DNA of 64,000 bases from positions 5,609,827 to 5,673,826 of the forward strand of contig OY848928.1 of NCBI GenBank assembly GCA_963693285.1, given 5' to 3'. Of the stretch, positions 14,175 to 34,786 are shown piece after piece. Position 1 is the stretch's first letter, and every line of letters starts with the position of its first letter. A program made the translations under genes and the position numbers. The notes under the pieces are model-generated. The model had not been told where the DNA came from. It worked only from the letters and a program-made list of their open reading frames with translations, and did no database searches. This stretch comes from Xestospongia muta. Taxonomy: Eukaryota; Porifera; Demospongiae; Haplosclerida; Petrosiidae.

Positions 14175-15417
14175 ATGGCTGTTAGTATTCTCTTGGTGAT
14201 GCTGGCAACTTGCTGTCTGCTTTCTACAGCTGCTCCTCTAGGTGAACATAAATCTTTAAGGAGATCTAGAGCATCTGGATTGAAGAAAGCACCTGAATTC
14301 CTTCTGAAAATAAACAAATGTTTCAGAATCAGAAATGAAGGAGTAAAGAACAAAGCTATAGATTGCATCAAGTTTGCAGGAAACGAGGTAGAAGTTGAAA
14401 ACATTCTTGCAAGTAACACAGTATGGGGATTTGTTGGAAATTGTAAGGATAAAAATTATTGTATTTTTATATTTTTGATTGATTGTTTTTTGCTAGCATC
14501 TATTCAGAATTCTGAAGCAAGAATGTCTTTTGCAATAAAAAGCAAAACTTTAAATGAAACAATATACAATGTTGATCTGCAGCTCTTTAAGGATCAGCTT
14601 TCAGAAGATCATCTTAAAAATATATCAACAACAACCTGCAACTTAGAACATGGAATAACACTTATATTAAAAAGCATCCAATCAAAAGATGATGTTTTTT
14701 TTGTGACAAACATCACGTTAAGCAAGACGGATCTTCTGAAGAAACAATGGATTGGATTTCATGGGTTGAAAATGTGGTACATACAATTGTTGGAAAAATC
14801 TCATGTAAATATTACTACTACCACTTTACATTTGAGTACATTACCAAAATGTGCTAGTATATCTTTAGGAGATTTGGGCATCAAATCACATCCAGGTTAT
14901 GAGCCTCTAATGGTAGTTTATTCCGATGCAAGTAAAGTACAATCTGAAGAAAACTTATATAAATTGCTTAAACTTAAACTCATTGCAAAACGATCAACGC
15001 ATACACAACTGGAGACAAACAGTAGTTCTGGAGTTGGACCAGACCCAACCATTAGATGTCAACTGATCAATTACAATGTAAGAGATATATATTTTTGTTA
15101 TATTTAAGTACATTTTTTCAATACAGGTTTCTTTCAGTGAATTTGATAATGGCATAATACCTCTTGCCAACACATTCAAGCTCAACTACTGCAGTGGTCA
15201 TTGTGTTGTCCCAATACCAGATCATCAAGGTGTCAACCACTCCAAGTTAGCTGCAGCTTTAATCAACAGACACACAATTACAGACAAACCAAAGGCTCCC
15301 TGTTGTGTCCCAGTAAAGTATACTTCTGTGCCAATACTTGTTGTAGATGGTGTTGAAGGATCATACAAGGTAGAATCGCTCATGAACATGACAGCTACTA
15401 AATGTGGCTGCCGCTAG
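14175..15417 (+). CDS. TGF-beta superfamily ligand, copy 2
   Basis: Intact paralogue of the ligand at 9289, in the second copy of the tandem block, with the same three exons. It has a signal peptide (SILLVMLATCCLLSTAAP), prodomain glycosylation sites, a basic cleavage site (LIAKR) and a seven-cysteine mature domain (CQL, YCSGHC, PCCVP, CGCR). Substitutions versus copy 1 occur in the mature domain (EFDNG for EFNGG; YTSVPILVVDGVEGSYKVESL for YKSLTIIVPDGAKGTYKIELF), while the cysteine framework is untouched, suggesting it is still a working ligand. Intron 1 is 54 nt with no stop in frame, so the ORF stays open through it. Copy 1's intron 1 is 56 nt. Confidence 0.88.
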
Positions 15418-15766
15418 AAACTCTTAAAAATAAAGAAACTTATTTATACAGAGGCTAGCATTTTGTACACTTTATTTCAAACATACTTTTGTTGATTACT
15501 ATTTTCCTACAATTTAATTGTAAATGTTTAATTTTTTCGTCACACATTTCACAAAATTTATACTATTAATTTTTGTACACATAAGTTGATTTAAACTATA
15601 AACTATGACATTGTCATATATTATTGTTGTAACATTCTTTAACTAATACATTTAGTGAACTTTGCTCAATTTGTTGTCTCAGTAATGTGGGTGGGTATGT
15701 CAACAAAGACAGAACAATATAAAAAGCTAACACACAATAGCACACACACAACTAAAGACAGCTATA
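15418..15766 (+). promoter_or_regulatory. Ligand-2 3' flank and ligand-3 promoter
   Basis: 349 bp without a gene. A TATAAAAA box at 15718-15725 lies about 42 bp before the ligand-3 ATG, which implies a very short 5' UTR. Confidence 0.6.
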
Positions 15767-17112
15767 ATGAAGACTACCATTGTTGTCATCCTACTGTCTT
15801 ATATCCTATATAGAAGTGGTGTACCAGCAGCCAATGTAAGACCACATACTGAGAGATCTCACTCACAAGATGATCTTTTCATCCATCATAAACCTGACAA
15901 TGATGATGATCAAGAAAGTCAAAAAATGCCACAATTTATGGAAACTTTATATGAGTGCTGGCAAGCCAGAGATGATGGTGGCTCTGTGAAGAGGTGTTTG
16001 CTCTCAGCAGGAGAGTCTGAGAGACAAAAAATTGAAGAAATTGTTAACTCTAATACAATCATTGGATTTATTGGAAAAGGTAAGATTTTGAACAAAGAAC
16101 ATTGAGAAATGTTGAAGCTTTTCTTTCAGAATTACATCAAGTACCAAAAAGTAATGGTCCTCAATACCAAGAGGTTACATTCAATATTTCATGTACTAGA
16201 CCAAACGTAACTGTGTACTCATCTGAGATTCGATTCTACAAATCAAAAATTAACTCAGAAACTATCAACACACTCAGCTCTGGTCTTTGTCAGTTAAACA
16301 ATGGTGTTGTGTTATTACTATTAGCTGATCTCCAAGGCAACGGCAGAGACCAAGTTATAGAGAAAGTTAATTTAAGTCGAAAGAGATTGATGAGTGATGA
16401 GTGGATAGTATTCCGTAATTTCAAATCGGTTTACACTCAATGGAAGGCTAACCATGGAAACATGGAAAACAGGGTTGTTAAACTGGTTTTGCAAGGAGGT
16501 TGTGCTAGCATTCACCCTTCTAGTATAGGACTGAATATTACTGTCAGTGACGACAAAGAAATGAAAGATCCATTAATGGTTGTGTTCGTTGATACCAGTC
16601 CTAATAGTGAAGCAGAACAAAAGATGTTACAACATATTGTTCAAACAGTAGGGACACTCTCTATAGAACATAAAAAACGTCAGATTGAAAACACTATTGT
16701 TGCTAACAGTAATGGAGTCAGCGGTGAACATGACATCACCAATTCTTGTCAACTTCAGAAGTATACTGTAAGTACATAATGATAAGTCACATTATATCAA
16801 TTAATACACATTTTATAATTGTAGGTTGACTTTTCAACACTTGGTTGGGATGACTTTATTATTGGTCCAAAATCTTATAGAGCTAACTATTGTGCTGGTG
16901 GATGTCATTATCCCATATCTGATCATCAAAATGGAACGCTCCACTCTCAAATTCAAGCTTATACTCATCTTGTTTCTCCTGATCACATTCCAGCACCTTG
17001 CTGTGTACCAGTCAAATTAACGTCACAATCGTTAATTGTTAAGTTGGATAAACGCACCATTCAAATTAAAACCTTCCCAGAAATGATTGCAAAGCATTGT
17101 GGTTGCCGATAA
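15767..17112 (+). CDS. TGF-beta superfamily ligand 3 (canonical type)
   Basis: Secreted TGF-beta-family precursor with the same three-exon plan as its neighbours. MKTTIVVILLSYILYRSGVPA is a signal peptide. The prodomain has several N-glycosylation sites and ends near a dibasic site (SIEHKKR). The mature region keeps the family hallmark lost from copies 1 and 2: CQLQKYTVDFSTLGWDD, FIIGPKSYRANYCAGGC, APCCVPVKL and a terminal HCGCR, giving seven cysteines. It is clearly related to copies 1 and 2 in the prodomain (GCASIHPSSIGL versus KCASISLGDLGI; DPLMVVFVDTS versus EPLMVVYSDAS). All three therefore probably arose by local duplication, this one being the older branch. Confidence 0.92.
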
Positions 17113-18368
17113 AGAAATATTTATTGTAACAACTTTATTAGAAACATATCATCTATTTTTAGCATCTCAAAGAATAATTATGTCACCTATTTTTACACTC
17201 TTCTTTTCTATATAATTATATATCTATATAATTATACATATTATATTATACATATATATATATATACATATATTTGACATTGTTCTAGATACTACCCTTT
17301 TCTATTACCAAGTATAATTTCATATGTACTAACACATTTAAATAACAATCTGTCAAGTCACGATAACTCTGAAAATATTTATAAACATATAAACATTCAT
17401 TAGATGCGAGACAATTAAGTTCTTTGTTTATTTAGTAGGAGTTTGTTTGGACACGTACTCGTGTTATCTCATGGTTTCAGAAAATTGTAGAGGGCGTTGT
17501 ATACAATCACTTTATCTATAATTTGATTGCTAGACTACTAATGTTATTGAGATATCATCAAAGGATATAACACAGACATAACATGTATAGTGAGTGGGTC
17601 AATAATCAACATTGCTATATGTGTGTGTGTGACATGACACAAATTGACATGTCTCAAAATGGGCTGAGAAATTGGACACATTCTCCTTTATAATATCAAC
17701 AAGAATATTGTTCTATTGTCATCGAGAAACAATAGATTAGAAAGTCTTTTCTGAACACACAACACAAGTAATAAGAATCATTGTTGCCATGGCAATAAGT
17801 AACGCAATATAGGTTTCTTAGAACTTGTTGTTATGGCAACTACATCAATACCATAAATCAAAGAACACTTTAAAAAGAAGCATAACAAACTGCCCACAGT
17901 CTGGCTTGAGGTCCACACCTTCATACCTCAGCAATGATTGCATAACGAATGGTTCTATAATCCAACTAGGCTAAGAATTAAACTCAATGAGAATCCACAA
18001 AACATACTAATTTGAGTTGATCGAAAAACAAAAACCGGAAATTGTGACACAATGTTTACAAGCGGGTGATTTTAGTTGGCCAACTTCAGTATATAACTAT
18101 TTTTGTAGGACATGTTTGATAAAGTGTCTATTAATACATGTTGTTTGTGTGTTAATTAATGTAGGCGGTACAGCCCTAGTGTGTACAAACAAAGTGGGAG
18201 AAAGCTATCTTATTGAGTGGAATATTTAATTAAGAAAGAGTCTGTTGGGTAAAGGAAAAATTTACAATAATTTGAAGACAATAAAATAAAACTGGGTGGA
18301 TAAAACTGAGCTGTTAAAGATCAGATATGACTGATTTCTGTATTGACATGCTATATCTGTTAATTCTC
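17113..18368. other. Intergenic region between ligand 3 and PASK
   Basis: 1.25 kb between converging genes. I see an AT/TA-rich stretch (about 17213-17275) and two X-box-like palindromes (GTTGCCATGGCAAT at 17784, GTTGTTATGGCAAC at 17827). A 70-codon ORF at 18017-18229 has no recognisable features and is probably chance. It presumably includes the PASK 3' UTR. Confidence 0.6.
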
Positions 18369-26132
<7,764 letters not shown>

Positions 26133-26312
26133 TGACAACGAGATGAGACAAGCTTTGCAAATTTGCAAGCAATGTAGGTAAAAACAAAGTGGAGAGGATT
26201 ACTGAGCAAAAAATGACGTTATGGCGGTAAAATATGAAGGAGAAAGACACATTCTACACTTCTAGCAACTCCACCCAAAGTCAATGTATTGTTTATCCCG
26301 CCTCAAGGTTAC

Positions 26313-26322
26313 ATCACGTGAT
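26313..26322. promoter_or_regulatory. ATCACGTGAT palindrome in PASK/PAIP1 promoter
   Basis: Perfect 10-bp palindrome with a CACGTG core, 18 bp before the PAIP1 ATG and 180 bp from the PASK ATG. Probable bHLH-Zip site; binding is inferred. Confidence 0.45.
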
Positions 26323-26340
26323 ACTATTCCATGTGGGACC

Positions 26341-28350
26341 ATGTCTGATCCAGGGAAAGGGAGAGGAAGAGGTAGAGGAAGAGGTAGAGGGATTACTACA
26401 AATTTCATCGTTCCTGAGCTAACAGATGAACACAAAGCACTATTTGAACAAAGTGAACCAGGTAAGTTTTGAGTTATACGATTAAATAGTATTAATAATT
26501 ATAGAACAATTTGATAATGCTGAAGAACCATCGCAGGAAGTTTCAGAACCCCTAAACCAGCCCCAAGAGGCTGAGACTGAGTCCTCAGTGGAACAGTTAA
26601 CAAAAGAGATTAAAGATGCTCAACTTAGTGTTAACAATGTACCCAATGTACCTGAACTAAAAAATGGTATTCCTGACTCAGACGGTTATGATGACACACA
26701 AGTTGTTCGTAAATCTATACCACAAGATGTAGGGGTGAGACCCTCAATAAGTCCTGCTCATAGCCGATCAAGTGATTCCAAGTTAAACCCTAAATCAGAA
26801 GCATTTGTGCCAAGTGGGAGTGGCCTTAATGTTGACGCCCCCGTATTTATTCCAAGATTTCTTGCCACAACTATACCTGAAGTAACATTAATTAAAACTC
26901 CACAGAATATTGGCTTAGAAGAGACGTTAGATGACTTCACAGGTACACTGACTGTTTCCGATATCATGGAAGGATTTATACATAAGAGCTCGGGAGAAGC
27001 ACCACTATTAACAGCAACAGCTACAATGTTGCTAGAAGCCTCATTATTTCCAGCTACTTTTGATACTCACTTATCAATCTTGTCTCACCTTATGGAGGGA
27101 ACTCCACCCACAAATGATGTCATAGAAGATTTAGTAGAAATGCTTGTTACTTGGGTGAGGGGTGGAGTTTCTTAATTAATTAATTAATGCATGTAATTAC
27201 AGGGTATTGGTGATCCTCACTTGAGATACACAGCTATAAAAATGTGTGACTATTTGTGCAAGTTGCCAGTCAAGGAAGGTTTTCGTCCAAAATTATTTAT
27301 AAAGTAAGTTGTCAGTGTGTTTTGTTTAAATAGATTTTTTTAGGTTACAAGATCGATATGTAGCTCAGAAGAACAAGGAACATTACTCATCTCAAGAAGA
27401 GATTTCAGAACTTGTTGAACTGGCTGTTTTTATAGCAGAAATGTTTTATCGAGTGAGAGTCGGTAATGACCAGGTAAGTGGAGCCCTTTGTGTCACATGA
27501 TAGTCACATGATCTGTAATATCATAGGTGGTATGGGTGTTAGGATCAGCAGTATTTGAACTAATGTTTTGCCTACTAAATACACATACAAATGAAGCGAT
27601 AGTGAGAGCTTGTAACATATTAAAAGTAATACCCTCAAGTTTTACAACTATCTACTGATAATATCTACAGTTAACAGGGTATCTTTTGGAAAAGAAAACT
27701 CCAAATAATCAAACCTTTAATCCCCATGACAAAATGGAAACTATTTTAGCTGTATTGAGACAGTTATCAGTCGACAAGGACCTCAGGTTCCTACCATCAC
27801 CTCCACCCTCATCTACATCCTCACCTCGTCAATAAGACATGTGACCTTACATATTATATAATCATTTGATCATTTATATAATATATATAACACATATATT
27901 TATCTTGTATGTTTAGTTCTCATACATCTGAAGTTATTATGTCAGTATTGAGCTTATGGGCAAAAGGCTGGGGAATTGAAGTATCAACTTCTTTAATACC
28001 AATGGTATATACTTCATTTTACTTAAACATTTATATAACAATGTTTGTTGTTAATTATAAGTACCTTCATCTTTAGGAGCCATCTGATGCTCTGGAGGCA
28101 CCTGTACAGAATATACAAGAATGGGAACAATATGTAGATGAGACTGGTAATGTTATTGAAGGTGTGGACTACGATGAGCCAGCATTGTAAGACCCACTCA
28201 CTCTTATGACTGCAGCAATGCCATTTTTTCTATAGTATTTTTGACGATCAAGATGATCCCAATATTGACGAAGAGATTATGAGAGAATATGAGAACTTTG
28301 TTCAAGATTTAGAGGATCATTTGATGATGCAAGAATTTGGACAAACTTAG
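26341..28350 (+). CDS. PAIP1: Poly(A)-binding protein-interacting protein 1
   Basis: Translation factor linking poly(A)-binding protein to the eIF4 machinery. It starts MSDPGKGRGRGRGRGRG. The motif SKLNPKSEAFVPSG is a PAM2 site, which binds the PABP C-terminal MLLE domain. The following helical region (GTLTVSDIMEGFIHK, LLTATATMLLEASL, GDPHLRYTAIKMCDYL, LVELAVFIAEMFYRVRVG, FELMFCLLNTHTNEA) is a MIF4G domain. The acidic C-terminus (FDDQDDPNIDEEIMREYENF) resembles the second PABP-binding motif of PAIP1. About eight exons. A possible earlier in-frame ATG at 26284 would put the CACGTG box inside coding sequence, so I prefer the ATG at 26341. Confidence 0.85.
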
Positions 28351-28404
28351 CAATTATCAGTTCATTAGTCTATCATTACCTTATAATTATCAAACAGCCC
28401 TTTT

Positions 28405-29519
28405 TTACAGAACAGCTCGTGAAGTACCTCTTGAAAATAAATGAACTCCCCTATCCAGAACCCTATATTGCATAGTATGAGTCTGAGCCTGTGATAAAGT
28501 AGAGTTGATGCCAGCTGGATCTCGCCTTTCAACAGTTAACTATATGAAATGTAATGTTGATATTACACGTGTAAGTTATTTGGTTACATACCTCTCCATG
28601 GACATCACGACTATAGCCAGTTAGCAATCCCTCTGTATGTAAGTGGAGATGACAGAGGTGAACCAACTGTATTTCCAAAAGGTGTTCATTATCGTCCTCA
28701 ACATCTTTGTCGTTATGTATTCTTGTTATTAAATAACTCAACGACTATTGTACTAACAATAGAATGTACTATATGATGTAACAGTTACTTACATCATTTG
28801 TTATAAGGTGACAGCAATAATTAATAAATATTACAATATCTTTTAGGGATATCCCCAGACTTAATAAAATACTTAAATCATCAATTACAAGGCAGACAGG
28901 TTTGGATGTACTAAAACTTGTTAGTACTTGTTTAACCAGTTGAAACAACTGGTTTAATGAACTGAAAAGAATAACATTATATTATAAAGATTATCAAAAC
29001 ATTTACCTTTCAATGTAATGCTTTATGTTGCCATGGCAACCTGATTGTTGTACGACAGGCTCAGGTCTGTGTGTGAGACAATCAATAAATACAAATCGTT
29101 TTGATTGTTCTAATGTTTTCAAATCGACACCCTTAAAATAAATAAAATTTAGTTGATGAAAGATTCCAATCAATTTGCACTGTTGATAGAAGCTACTACT
29201 AATTGACTTGCTTACTAGTTTTGTTGCAATAGTTTGGTAATGGGTCAATGATTGGGCAATAGAAATAAGGCAAAGTGAGTGGCCATCTAACAAACCAATG
29301 TGTATTATAGTAGCATATAATAGTATTGTTGAACCTTTTAATGCTTGAGTGATAAAATAATTTATTATAAAATCTGAGTTGCTCTGTGAATCTGATACCA
29401 AAATGTAGTGACCCTATCGAAAAAAGAAGGAAGGTATCACGTGACATTCATCCTTCTAAAACACCTACTAAGAAGTCTTGGTCACTTCTTTTGCTGAGAA
29501 GTTCCTTCAAACCTTCCAT
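28405..29519 (-). CDS. ELP6: Elongator complex protein 6
   Basis: RecA-like ATPase-fold subunit of the Elongator ELP4-6 ring, needed for wobble-uridine modification of tRNA. After splicing: MEGLKELLSKRSDQDFLVG, HYILVSDSQSNSDFIINYF, HSLCLISIAQSLTHYQTIATKL, GVDLKTLEQSKRFVFIDCLT, SKPVCLVIDDLSILLSLG, TEGLLTGYSRDVHGE, and the end YRVLDRGVHLFSRGTSRAVL. GYSRDVHGE and VIDDLSILLSLG are close matches to animal ELP6. Three short introns must be removed to keep the frame: one of 45 bp before HSLCLIS, one of about 85 bp before GVDL, and one that contains a CACGTG palindrome. It diverges from KICS2; start codons are 192 bp apart. Confidence 0.87.
29436..29445. promoter_or_regulatory. ATCACGTGAC in ELP6 intron 1
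   Basis: CACGTG-core site near the 5' end of ELP6. A second one, ATCACGTGAT (29824-29833), lies in KICS2 intron 1, so the divergent promoter is flanked by two such sites. Confidence 0.4.
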
Positions 29520-29711
29520 GTGACTTTAAAGTTTACTGACGTAACCGGAAACATTCTGAAATTTATTAAGAAATGCAATGGACAAAATCCCGTAATCTTA
29601 CTGTTAAATATCCAAGATGGCTTCCAGTCTCCAACTACAACAAAGCATGAGTATGTTTTAACGCCTTTTGCTAATTTATCTCACACACATAATGTAGATG
29701 TTCGTGGTTTT

Positions 29712-31695
<1,984 letters not shown>

Positions 31696-31986
31696 TTATT
31701 ATTTTTATTATATGTTTATAATAATTGTTTGTGTTGTTATTATTATCGATTATTTCATTTTAATTTTTAATGACCTTTAAGCTATACCACAAGCCGTCCA
31801 GGAAAACTACTTGAGAAAGAATTATCATATTCAATTCACTTTGTAATAAAAACAGTAAGATTTAAAAGAGATGAGCAGGTGAGCATCCTCACAACACTTG
31901 CCACAACCATCCCTTCCTGGGATGGTCCAACTAATATAAAACCGAGCTGGTGTAATTAACTATTGTTTATACAACAAGAGATCTCT

Positions 31987-32531
31987 ATGGATAATGTAAG
32001 TAAACAAGAAGAGAGCGAGAGAGTGAGGATTTTCTGTTTTTATAAGCATCTTTTTCAGACAAGCAGACTTCAAGTCAGAGGACGTTATCATTCAATATGT
32101 GATTCACGTTGTTCACGACTCAAACATTCTGATGAAGGATGGGACGAGCTGAAGTTAGTAGTACCAAGTTGTGTTCCAATTGATGCCACAGAAATTGAAG
32201 TTTATGTCACAGTAAGTTTGGTAAAAAATGTCACAAGTATTTATTCATTTAGGTACAATCTGGTTGGCAACCAGGAGGTGTAAGTTGGATGGCAGAGGTA
32301 TGTGTTTATACACAACAAGCTATAGAAAATGGAAAAACTGAAAAGTTTGAGAAGCGCCTTTTATTCCATCCTTATGCCAACTGTCCAGTGTGGATTTGCA
32401 ATTCTGAGAACATGACCCTTCCTTTGACACAAGAAAGAATTGTACATGTTTACATCACACCAAATCCTCCAAAGATAGTCTACAAATGGGGAATTGATAT
32501 TTGTGCTAAGATTGTAGGCTATCGTAACTAA
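31987..32531 (+). CDS. Unrecognised small cysteine-containing protein
   Basis: I do not recognise this family. Three exons (31987-31995, 32059-32211, 32253-32531) join in phase with GT-AG introns into about 146 residues. The first exon codes only MDN. The product has no signal peptide or membrane segment. It carries CDSRC, SCVPIDATEIEVYVTVQSGW, QPGGVSWMAEVCVYT, YANCPVWICNSENMT and a C-terminal KWGIDICAKIVGYRN, and looks mostly beta-stranded with six or seven cysteines. It might be a small beta-sandwich protein. It lies between KICS2 (same strand, 291 bp upstream) and convergent RPLP0. Confidence 0.6.
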
Positions 32532-32624
32532 ACATTTCATAGAAAATTGCAAATTATTTTTGTCAACTTTATTATCATTATCATTATCAATATAGTCTTG
32601 TCAATTATTATAATCCAAATGTGT

Positions 32625-32700
32625 AATTACAGGGTAGTCTCACATAGCCAACCCCTTAAATAAAATGGGAGGGGCTGGCAAGGCAAGACTAATTACAGGG
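32625..32700. mobile_element. Short hairpin element with 10-bp flanking repeats (MITE-like)
   Basis: A 56-bp element (32635-32690) begins TAGTCTCACATAGCCAACCC and ends GGGGCTGGCAAGGCAAGACT. The ends form an imperfect inverted repeat (about 16 of 21 positions). It is bracketed by perfect direct repeats AATTACAGGG (32625-32634 and 32691-32700), consistent with a target-site duplication. Confidence 0.6.
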
Positions 32701-32812
32701 ACACTCTCAACCAATATTATGAGAACTGATAGTGTTACGTTGACATATTTATCATTTATTGAAAACAAAAGTATTAAGAAATGACATAGTTATGAGGGAG
32801 TCTTATCATTCA

Positions 32813-34605
32813 TTAGTCATCGTCGTCACCAAAAAGACCTTTTAAAAAAAGATAATTATCAATCACAAAATACTTTAAACATGTCACATTGGGTTGTGTT
32901 TGCTGAGGGTTAATTTTATGGAGTCCACGAATTATAAAAATGTATTATGAAAAATTTAAAAATACATTTTAATAAAGTGGACCTCCAAAATCACTCAATA
33001 AATTTAATATGGTATTATTTTCATTATCTAATTTATAACATCTATTCTTCTTACCCATTCCCATATCTTCGTCACTATCACTGTCACTATCAGCAGGAGC
33101 TACTTCCTCTTTGACTTCCTCTTTTGTTTCCTCTTCTTGCGGAACTGCAGCTGTTAAAGTTGCAGCAAATGCTGTGGGATCAGCTATAATTGCTTTGGCC
33201 TACTCAAATACTATACATGTTACTATAAACATAATACAATACTCACTTGTTCAGCTTCTTTAAATGTTATATCTGTCGCTATGGCAACAGCTAACAAGTT
33301 CTATATCACAGTATTAAAAGTAATTATAGGGGTACTCTCTCTGTTACCTTAAATCCGTTAACAACTGAATGAGGTACAGATGCTACAGTTGGATATCCAA
33401 TTTGAAGGGAAAGTGCTGCCACTTGAGTCACCCCCTGTAATTATCATCCAATTAAAATGTCTTTATACACAATAAATTAACTACGATTGCCTCATTGTAG
33501 GTAAAGGATATGGCATCACATCATGTGACAGTCACATGACATCAGTTAATACATGCCAATACTAATCATTGGCAGAAACTACAATGTACAAAGTTAGATA
33601 CCTCAGCAAAACGTTTTAAGAGGTCCTCATCAGCAATGTCCAATATCTTTGGTGAAAACACAGATCCAGAATCATATACTATTAAATAATGAAACAAAAA
33701 GAGTATTAGTTGAATGGGTTACCTTGGGAGACAATCAAACCATACGAGAAAGGAAATATTTTCAACATTTGAAGCAAAGCAGCTTCTGATGCTCCAACTT
33801 TCTCTCCTTGCTTGATCAAATGTACTTTATTCTAAACAAGTCAAGTTATTTATCAACACACTTTCTAGTATTAATGTACCAGTATTTCAATAGTACCACG
33901 AGATATCTTGGTAGCAATATTAAGAGCCTGAAAGAATGATGTTTTCTCTGGACCTAATCCAGTATTACCAGGATCTACATGGACATCAATGGGGGCAAGT
34001 GCTCCAGCTTTAGCAGGTGCTTTGACCTAAAACACAATATTAGTGGTTAATTAATTAATATTAGTTAACTATTAAATGATAATACATCAGAAGGAAGGCA
34101 GCAATGGATTATTTTCAACACTAATCATCTGTTGAGACTAGCTCCATTTCTTCATCATGTGTATTATGGTAACCATGACAACCATACCTTGTTGAATTCA
34201 ATGACATCTCTGACCTCTTTCAGTTCATCATGAGTGAAAACAAATCCTACATTTCCTTTAATGTGAGGTATGAGCCTCTCCAAATTAGGGTTAGTGTCAA
34301 TTGAGCCTCGAATAATCTTTCTATAATGTCATCATTGGTTACCATAGAAACCATTAAGCCACACTTACCTAATAGTGGTGTTTTTTCCCATCAGTAGGGT
34401 GGCTCTGTCTCGAAGTGAGACACGAATTTGTTGCATTTGTTTAGAGCCAACATTATCAGCACCAACAATGAATACTTTAGAGTATTCACTGAAAAGTTCC
34501 TATATTTAAGAGATACATTAAATATGTACAATACAAAAGGTGATATCATACCATAAGACGCTGAGCATAGTTTGCCTTCCAAGTAGCTTTATCTTCCCTG
34601 CCCAT
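32813..34605 (-). CDS. RPLP0: 60S acidic ribosomal protein P0
   Basis: Ribosomal stalk base protein uL10. It reads [95 protein letters not shown] and [21 protein letters not shown], then an alanine-rich hinge and an acidic tail. Most eukaryotic P0 tails end in a GFGLFD-type motif that recruits GTPase factors; here the end is [11 protein letters not shown], with a changed residue and an extra GDDDD. About eight exons; one intron contains a C/D snoRNA (34081-34165). Only about 180 bp separate its start from the ESD start. Confidence 0.96.
34081..34165 (-). ncRNA. C/D box snoRNA in RPLP0 intron, predicted 18S guide
   Basis: On the RPLP0 sense strand the intron contains AATACA, then box C ATGATGA, then an internal C'-like ATGATTA preceded by CTCA, and finally box D CTGA followed by TGTATT. 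AATACA and TGTATT form a perfect 6-bp terminal stem, the classical C/D kink-turn layout, in an 85-nt RNA. The bases just before box D (GCTGCCTTCCTT) are complementary to AAGGAAGGCAGC of 18S rRNA, a universally conserved stretch quoted from memory. The fifth base upstream of box D pairs with the A after AAGG, which would be about human A468, the site guided by SNORD83 and yeast snR52. Intronic location in a ribosomal-protein gene fits animal snoRNAs. Confidence 0.8.
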
Positions 34606-34751
34606 CTTAAAATGTGTGAGATCAAGGATAGCCTCTAAGGGTTTAAAGAATCTGACGAAGATATAATAATAAATATTAAATTTTTAAAAATCTTTATTCC
34701 TCCTCACATTAGCTACTTCGTTGCACAATAAGTCTGAAAGAGCACGTGGTA

Positions 34752-34766
34752 CTGAGCATGCGCAGT
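34752..34766. promoter_or_regulatory. NRF1-like motif in the RPLP0/ESD promoter
   Basis: CTGAGCATGCGCAGT occurs between divergent RPLP0 and ESD and again, identically over 15 nt, in the EEF1A promoter (43039-43053). GCATGCGCA is the NRF1 (NRF-1/P-PAL) core. A CACGTG lies just upstream at 34743-34748. Confidence 0.5.
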
Positions 34767-34786
34767 TATTGTGCAGGTTAAACAAA

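Noticed and set aside
18017..18229. 70-codon ORF in the ligand 3-PASK spacer
   Set aside because: No domain, no splice context, and such lengths are expected by chance in AT-rich DNA.
29478..29711. N-terminal extension of KICS2 overlapping ELP6
   Set aside because: The frame has no ATG, overlaps ELP6 exon 1 on the other strand, and does not match KICS2; family similarity starts at the ATG at 29712.
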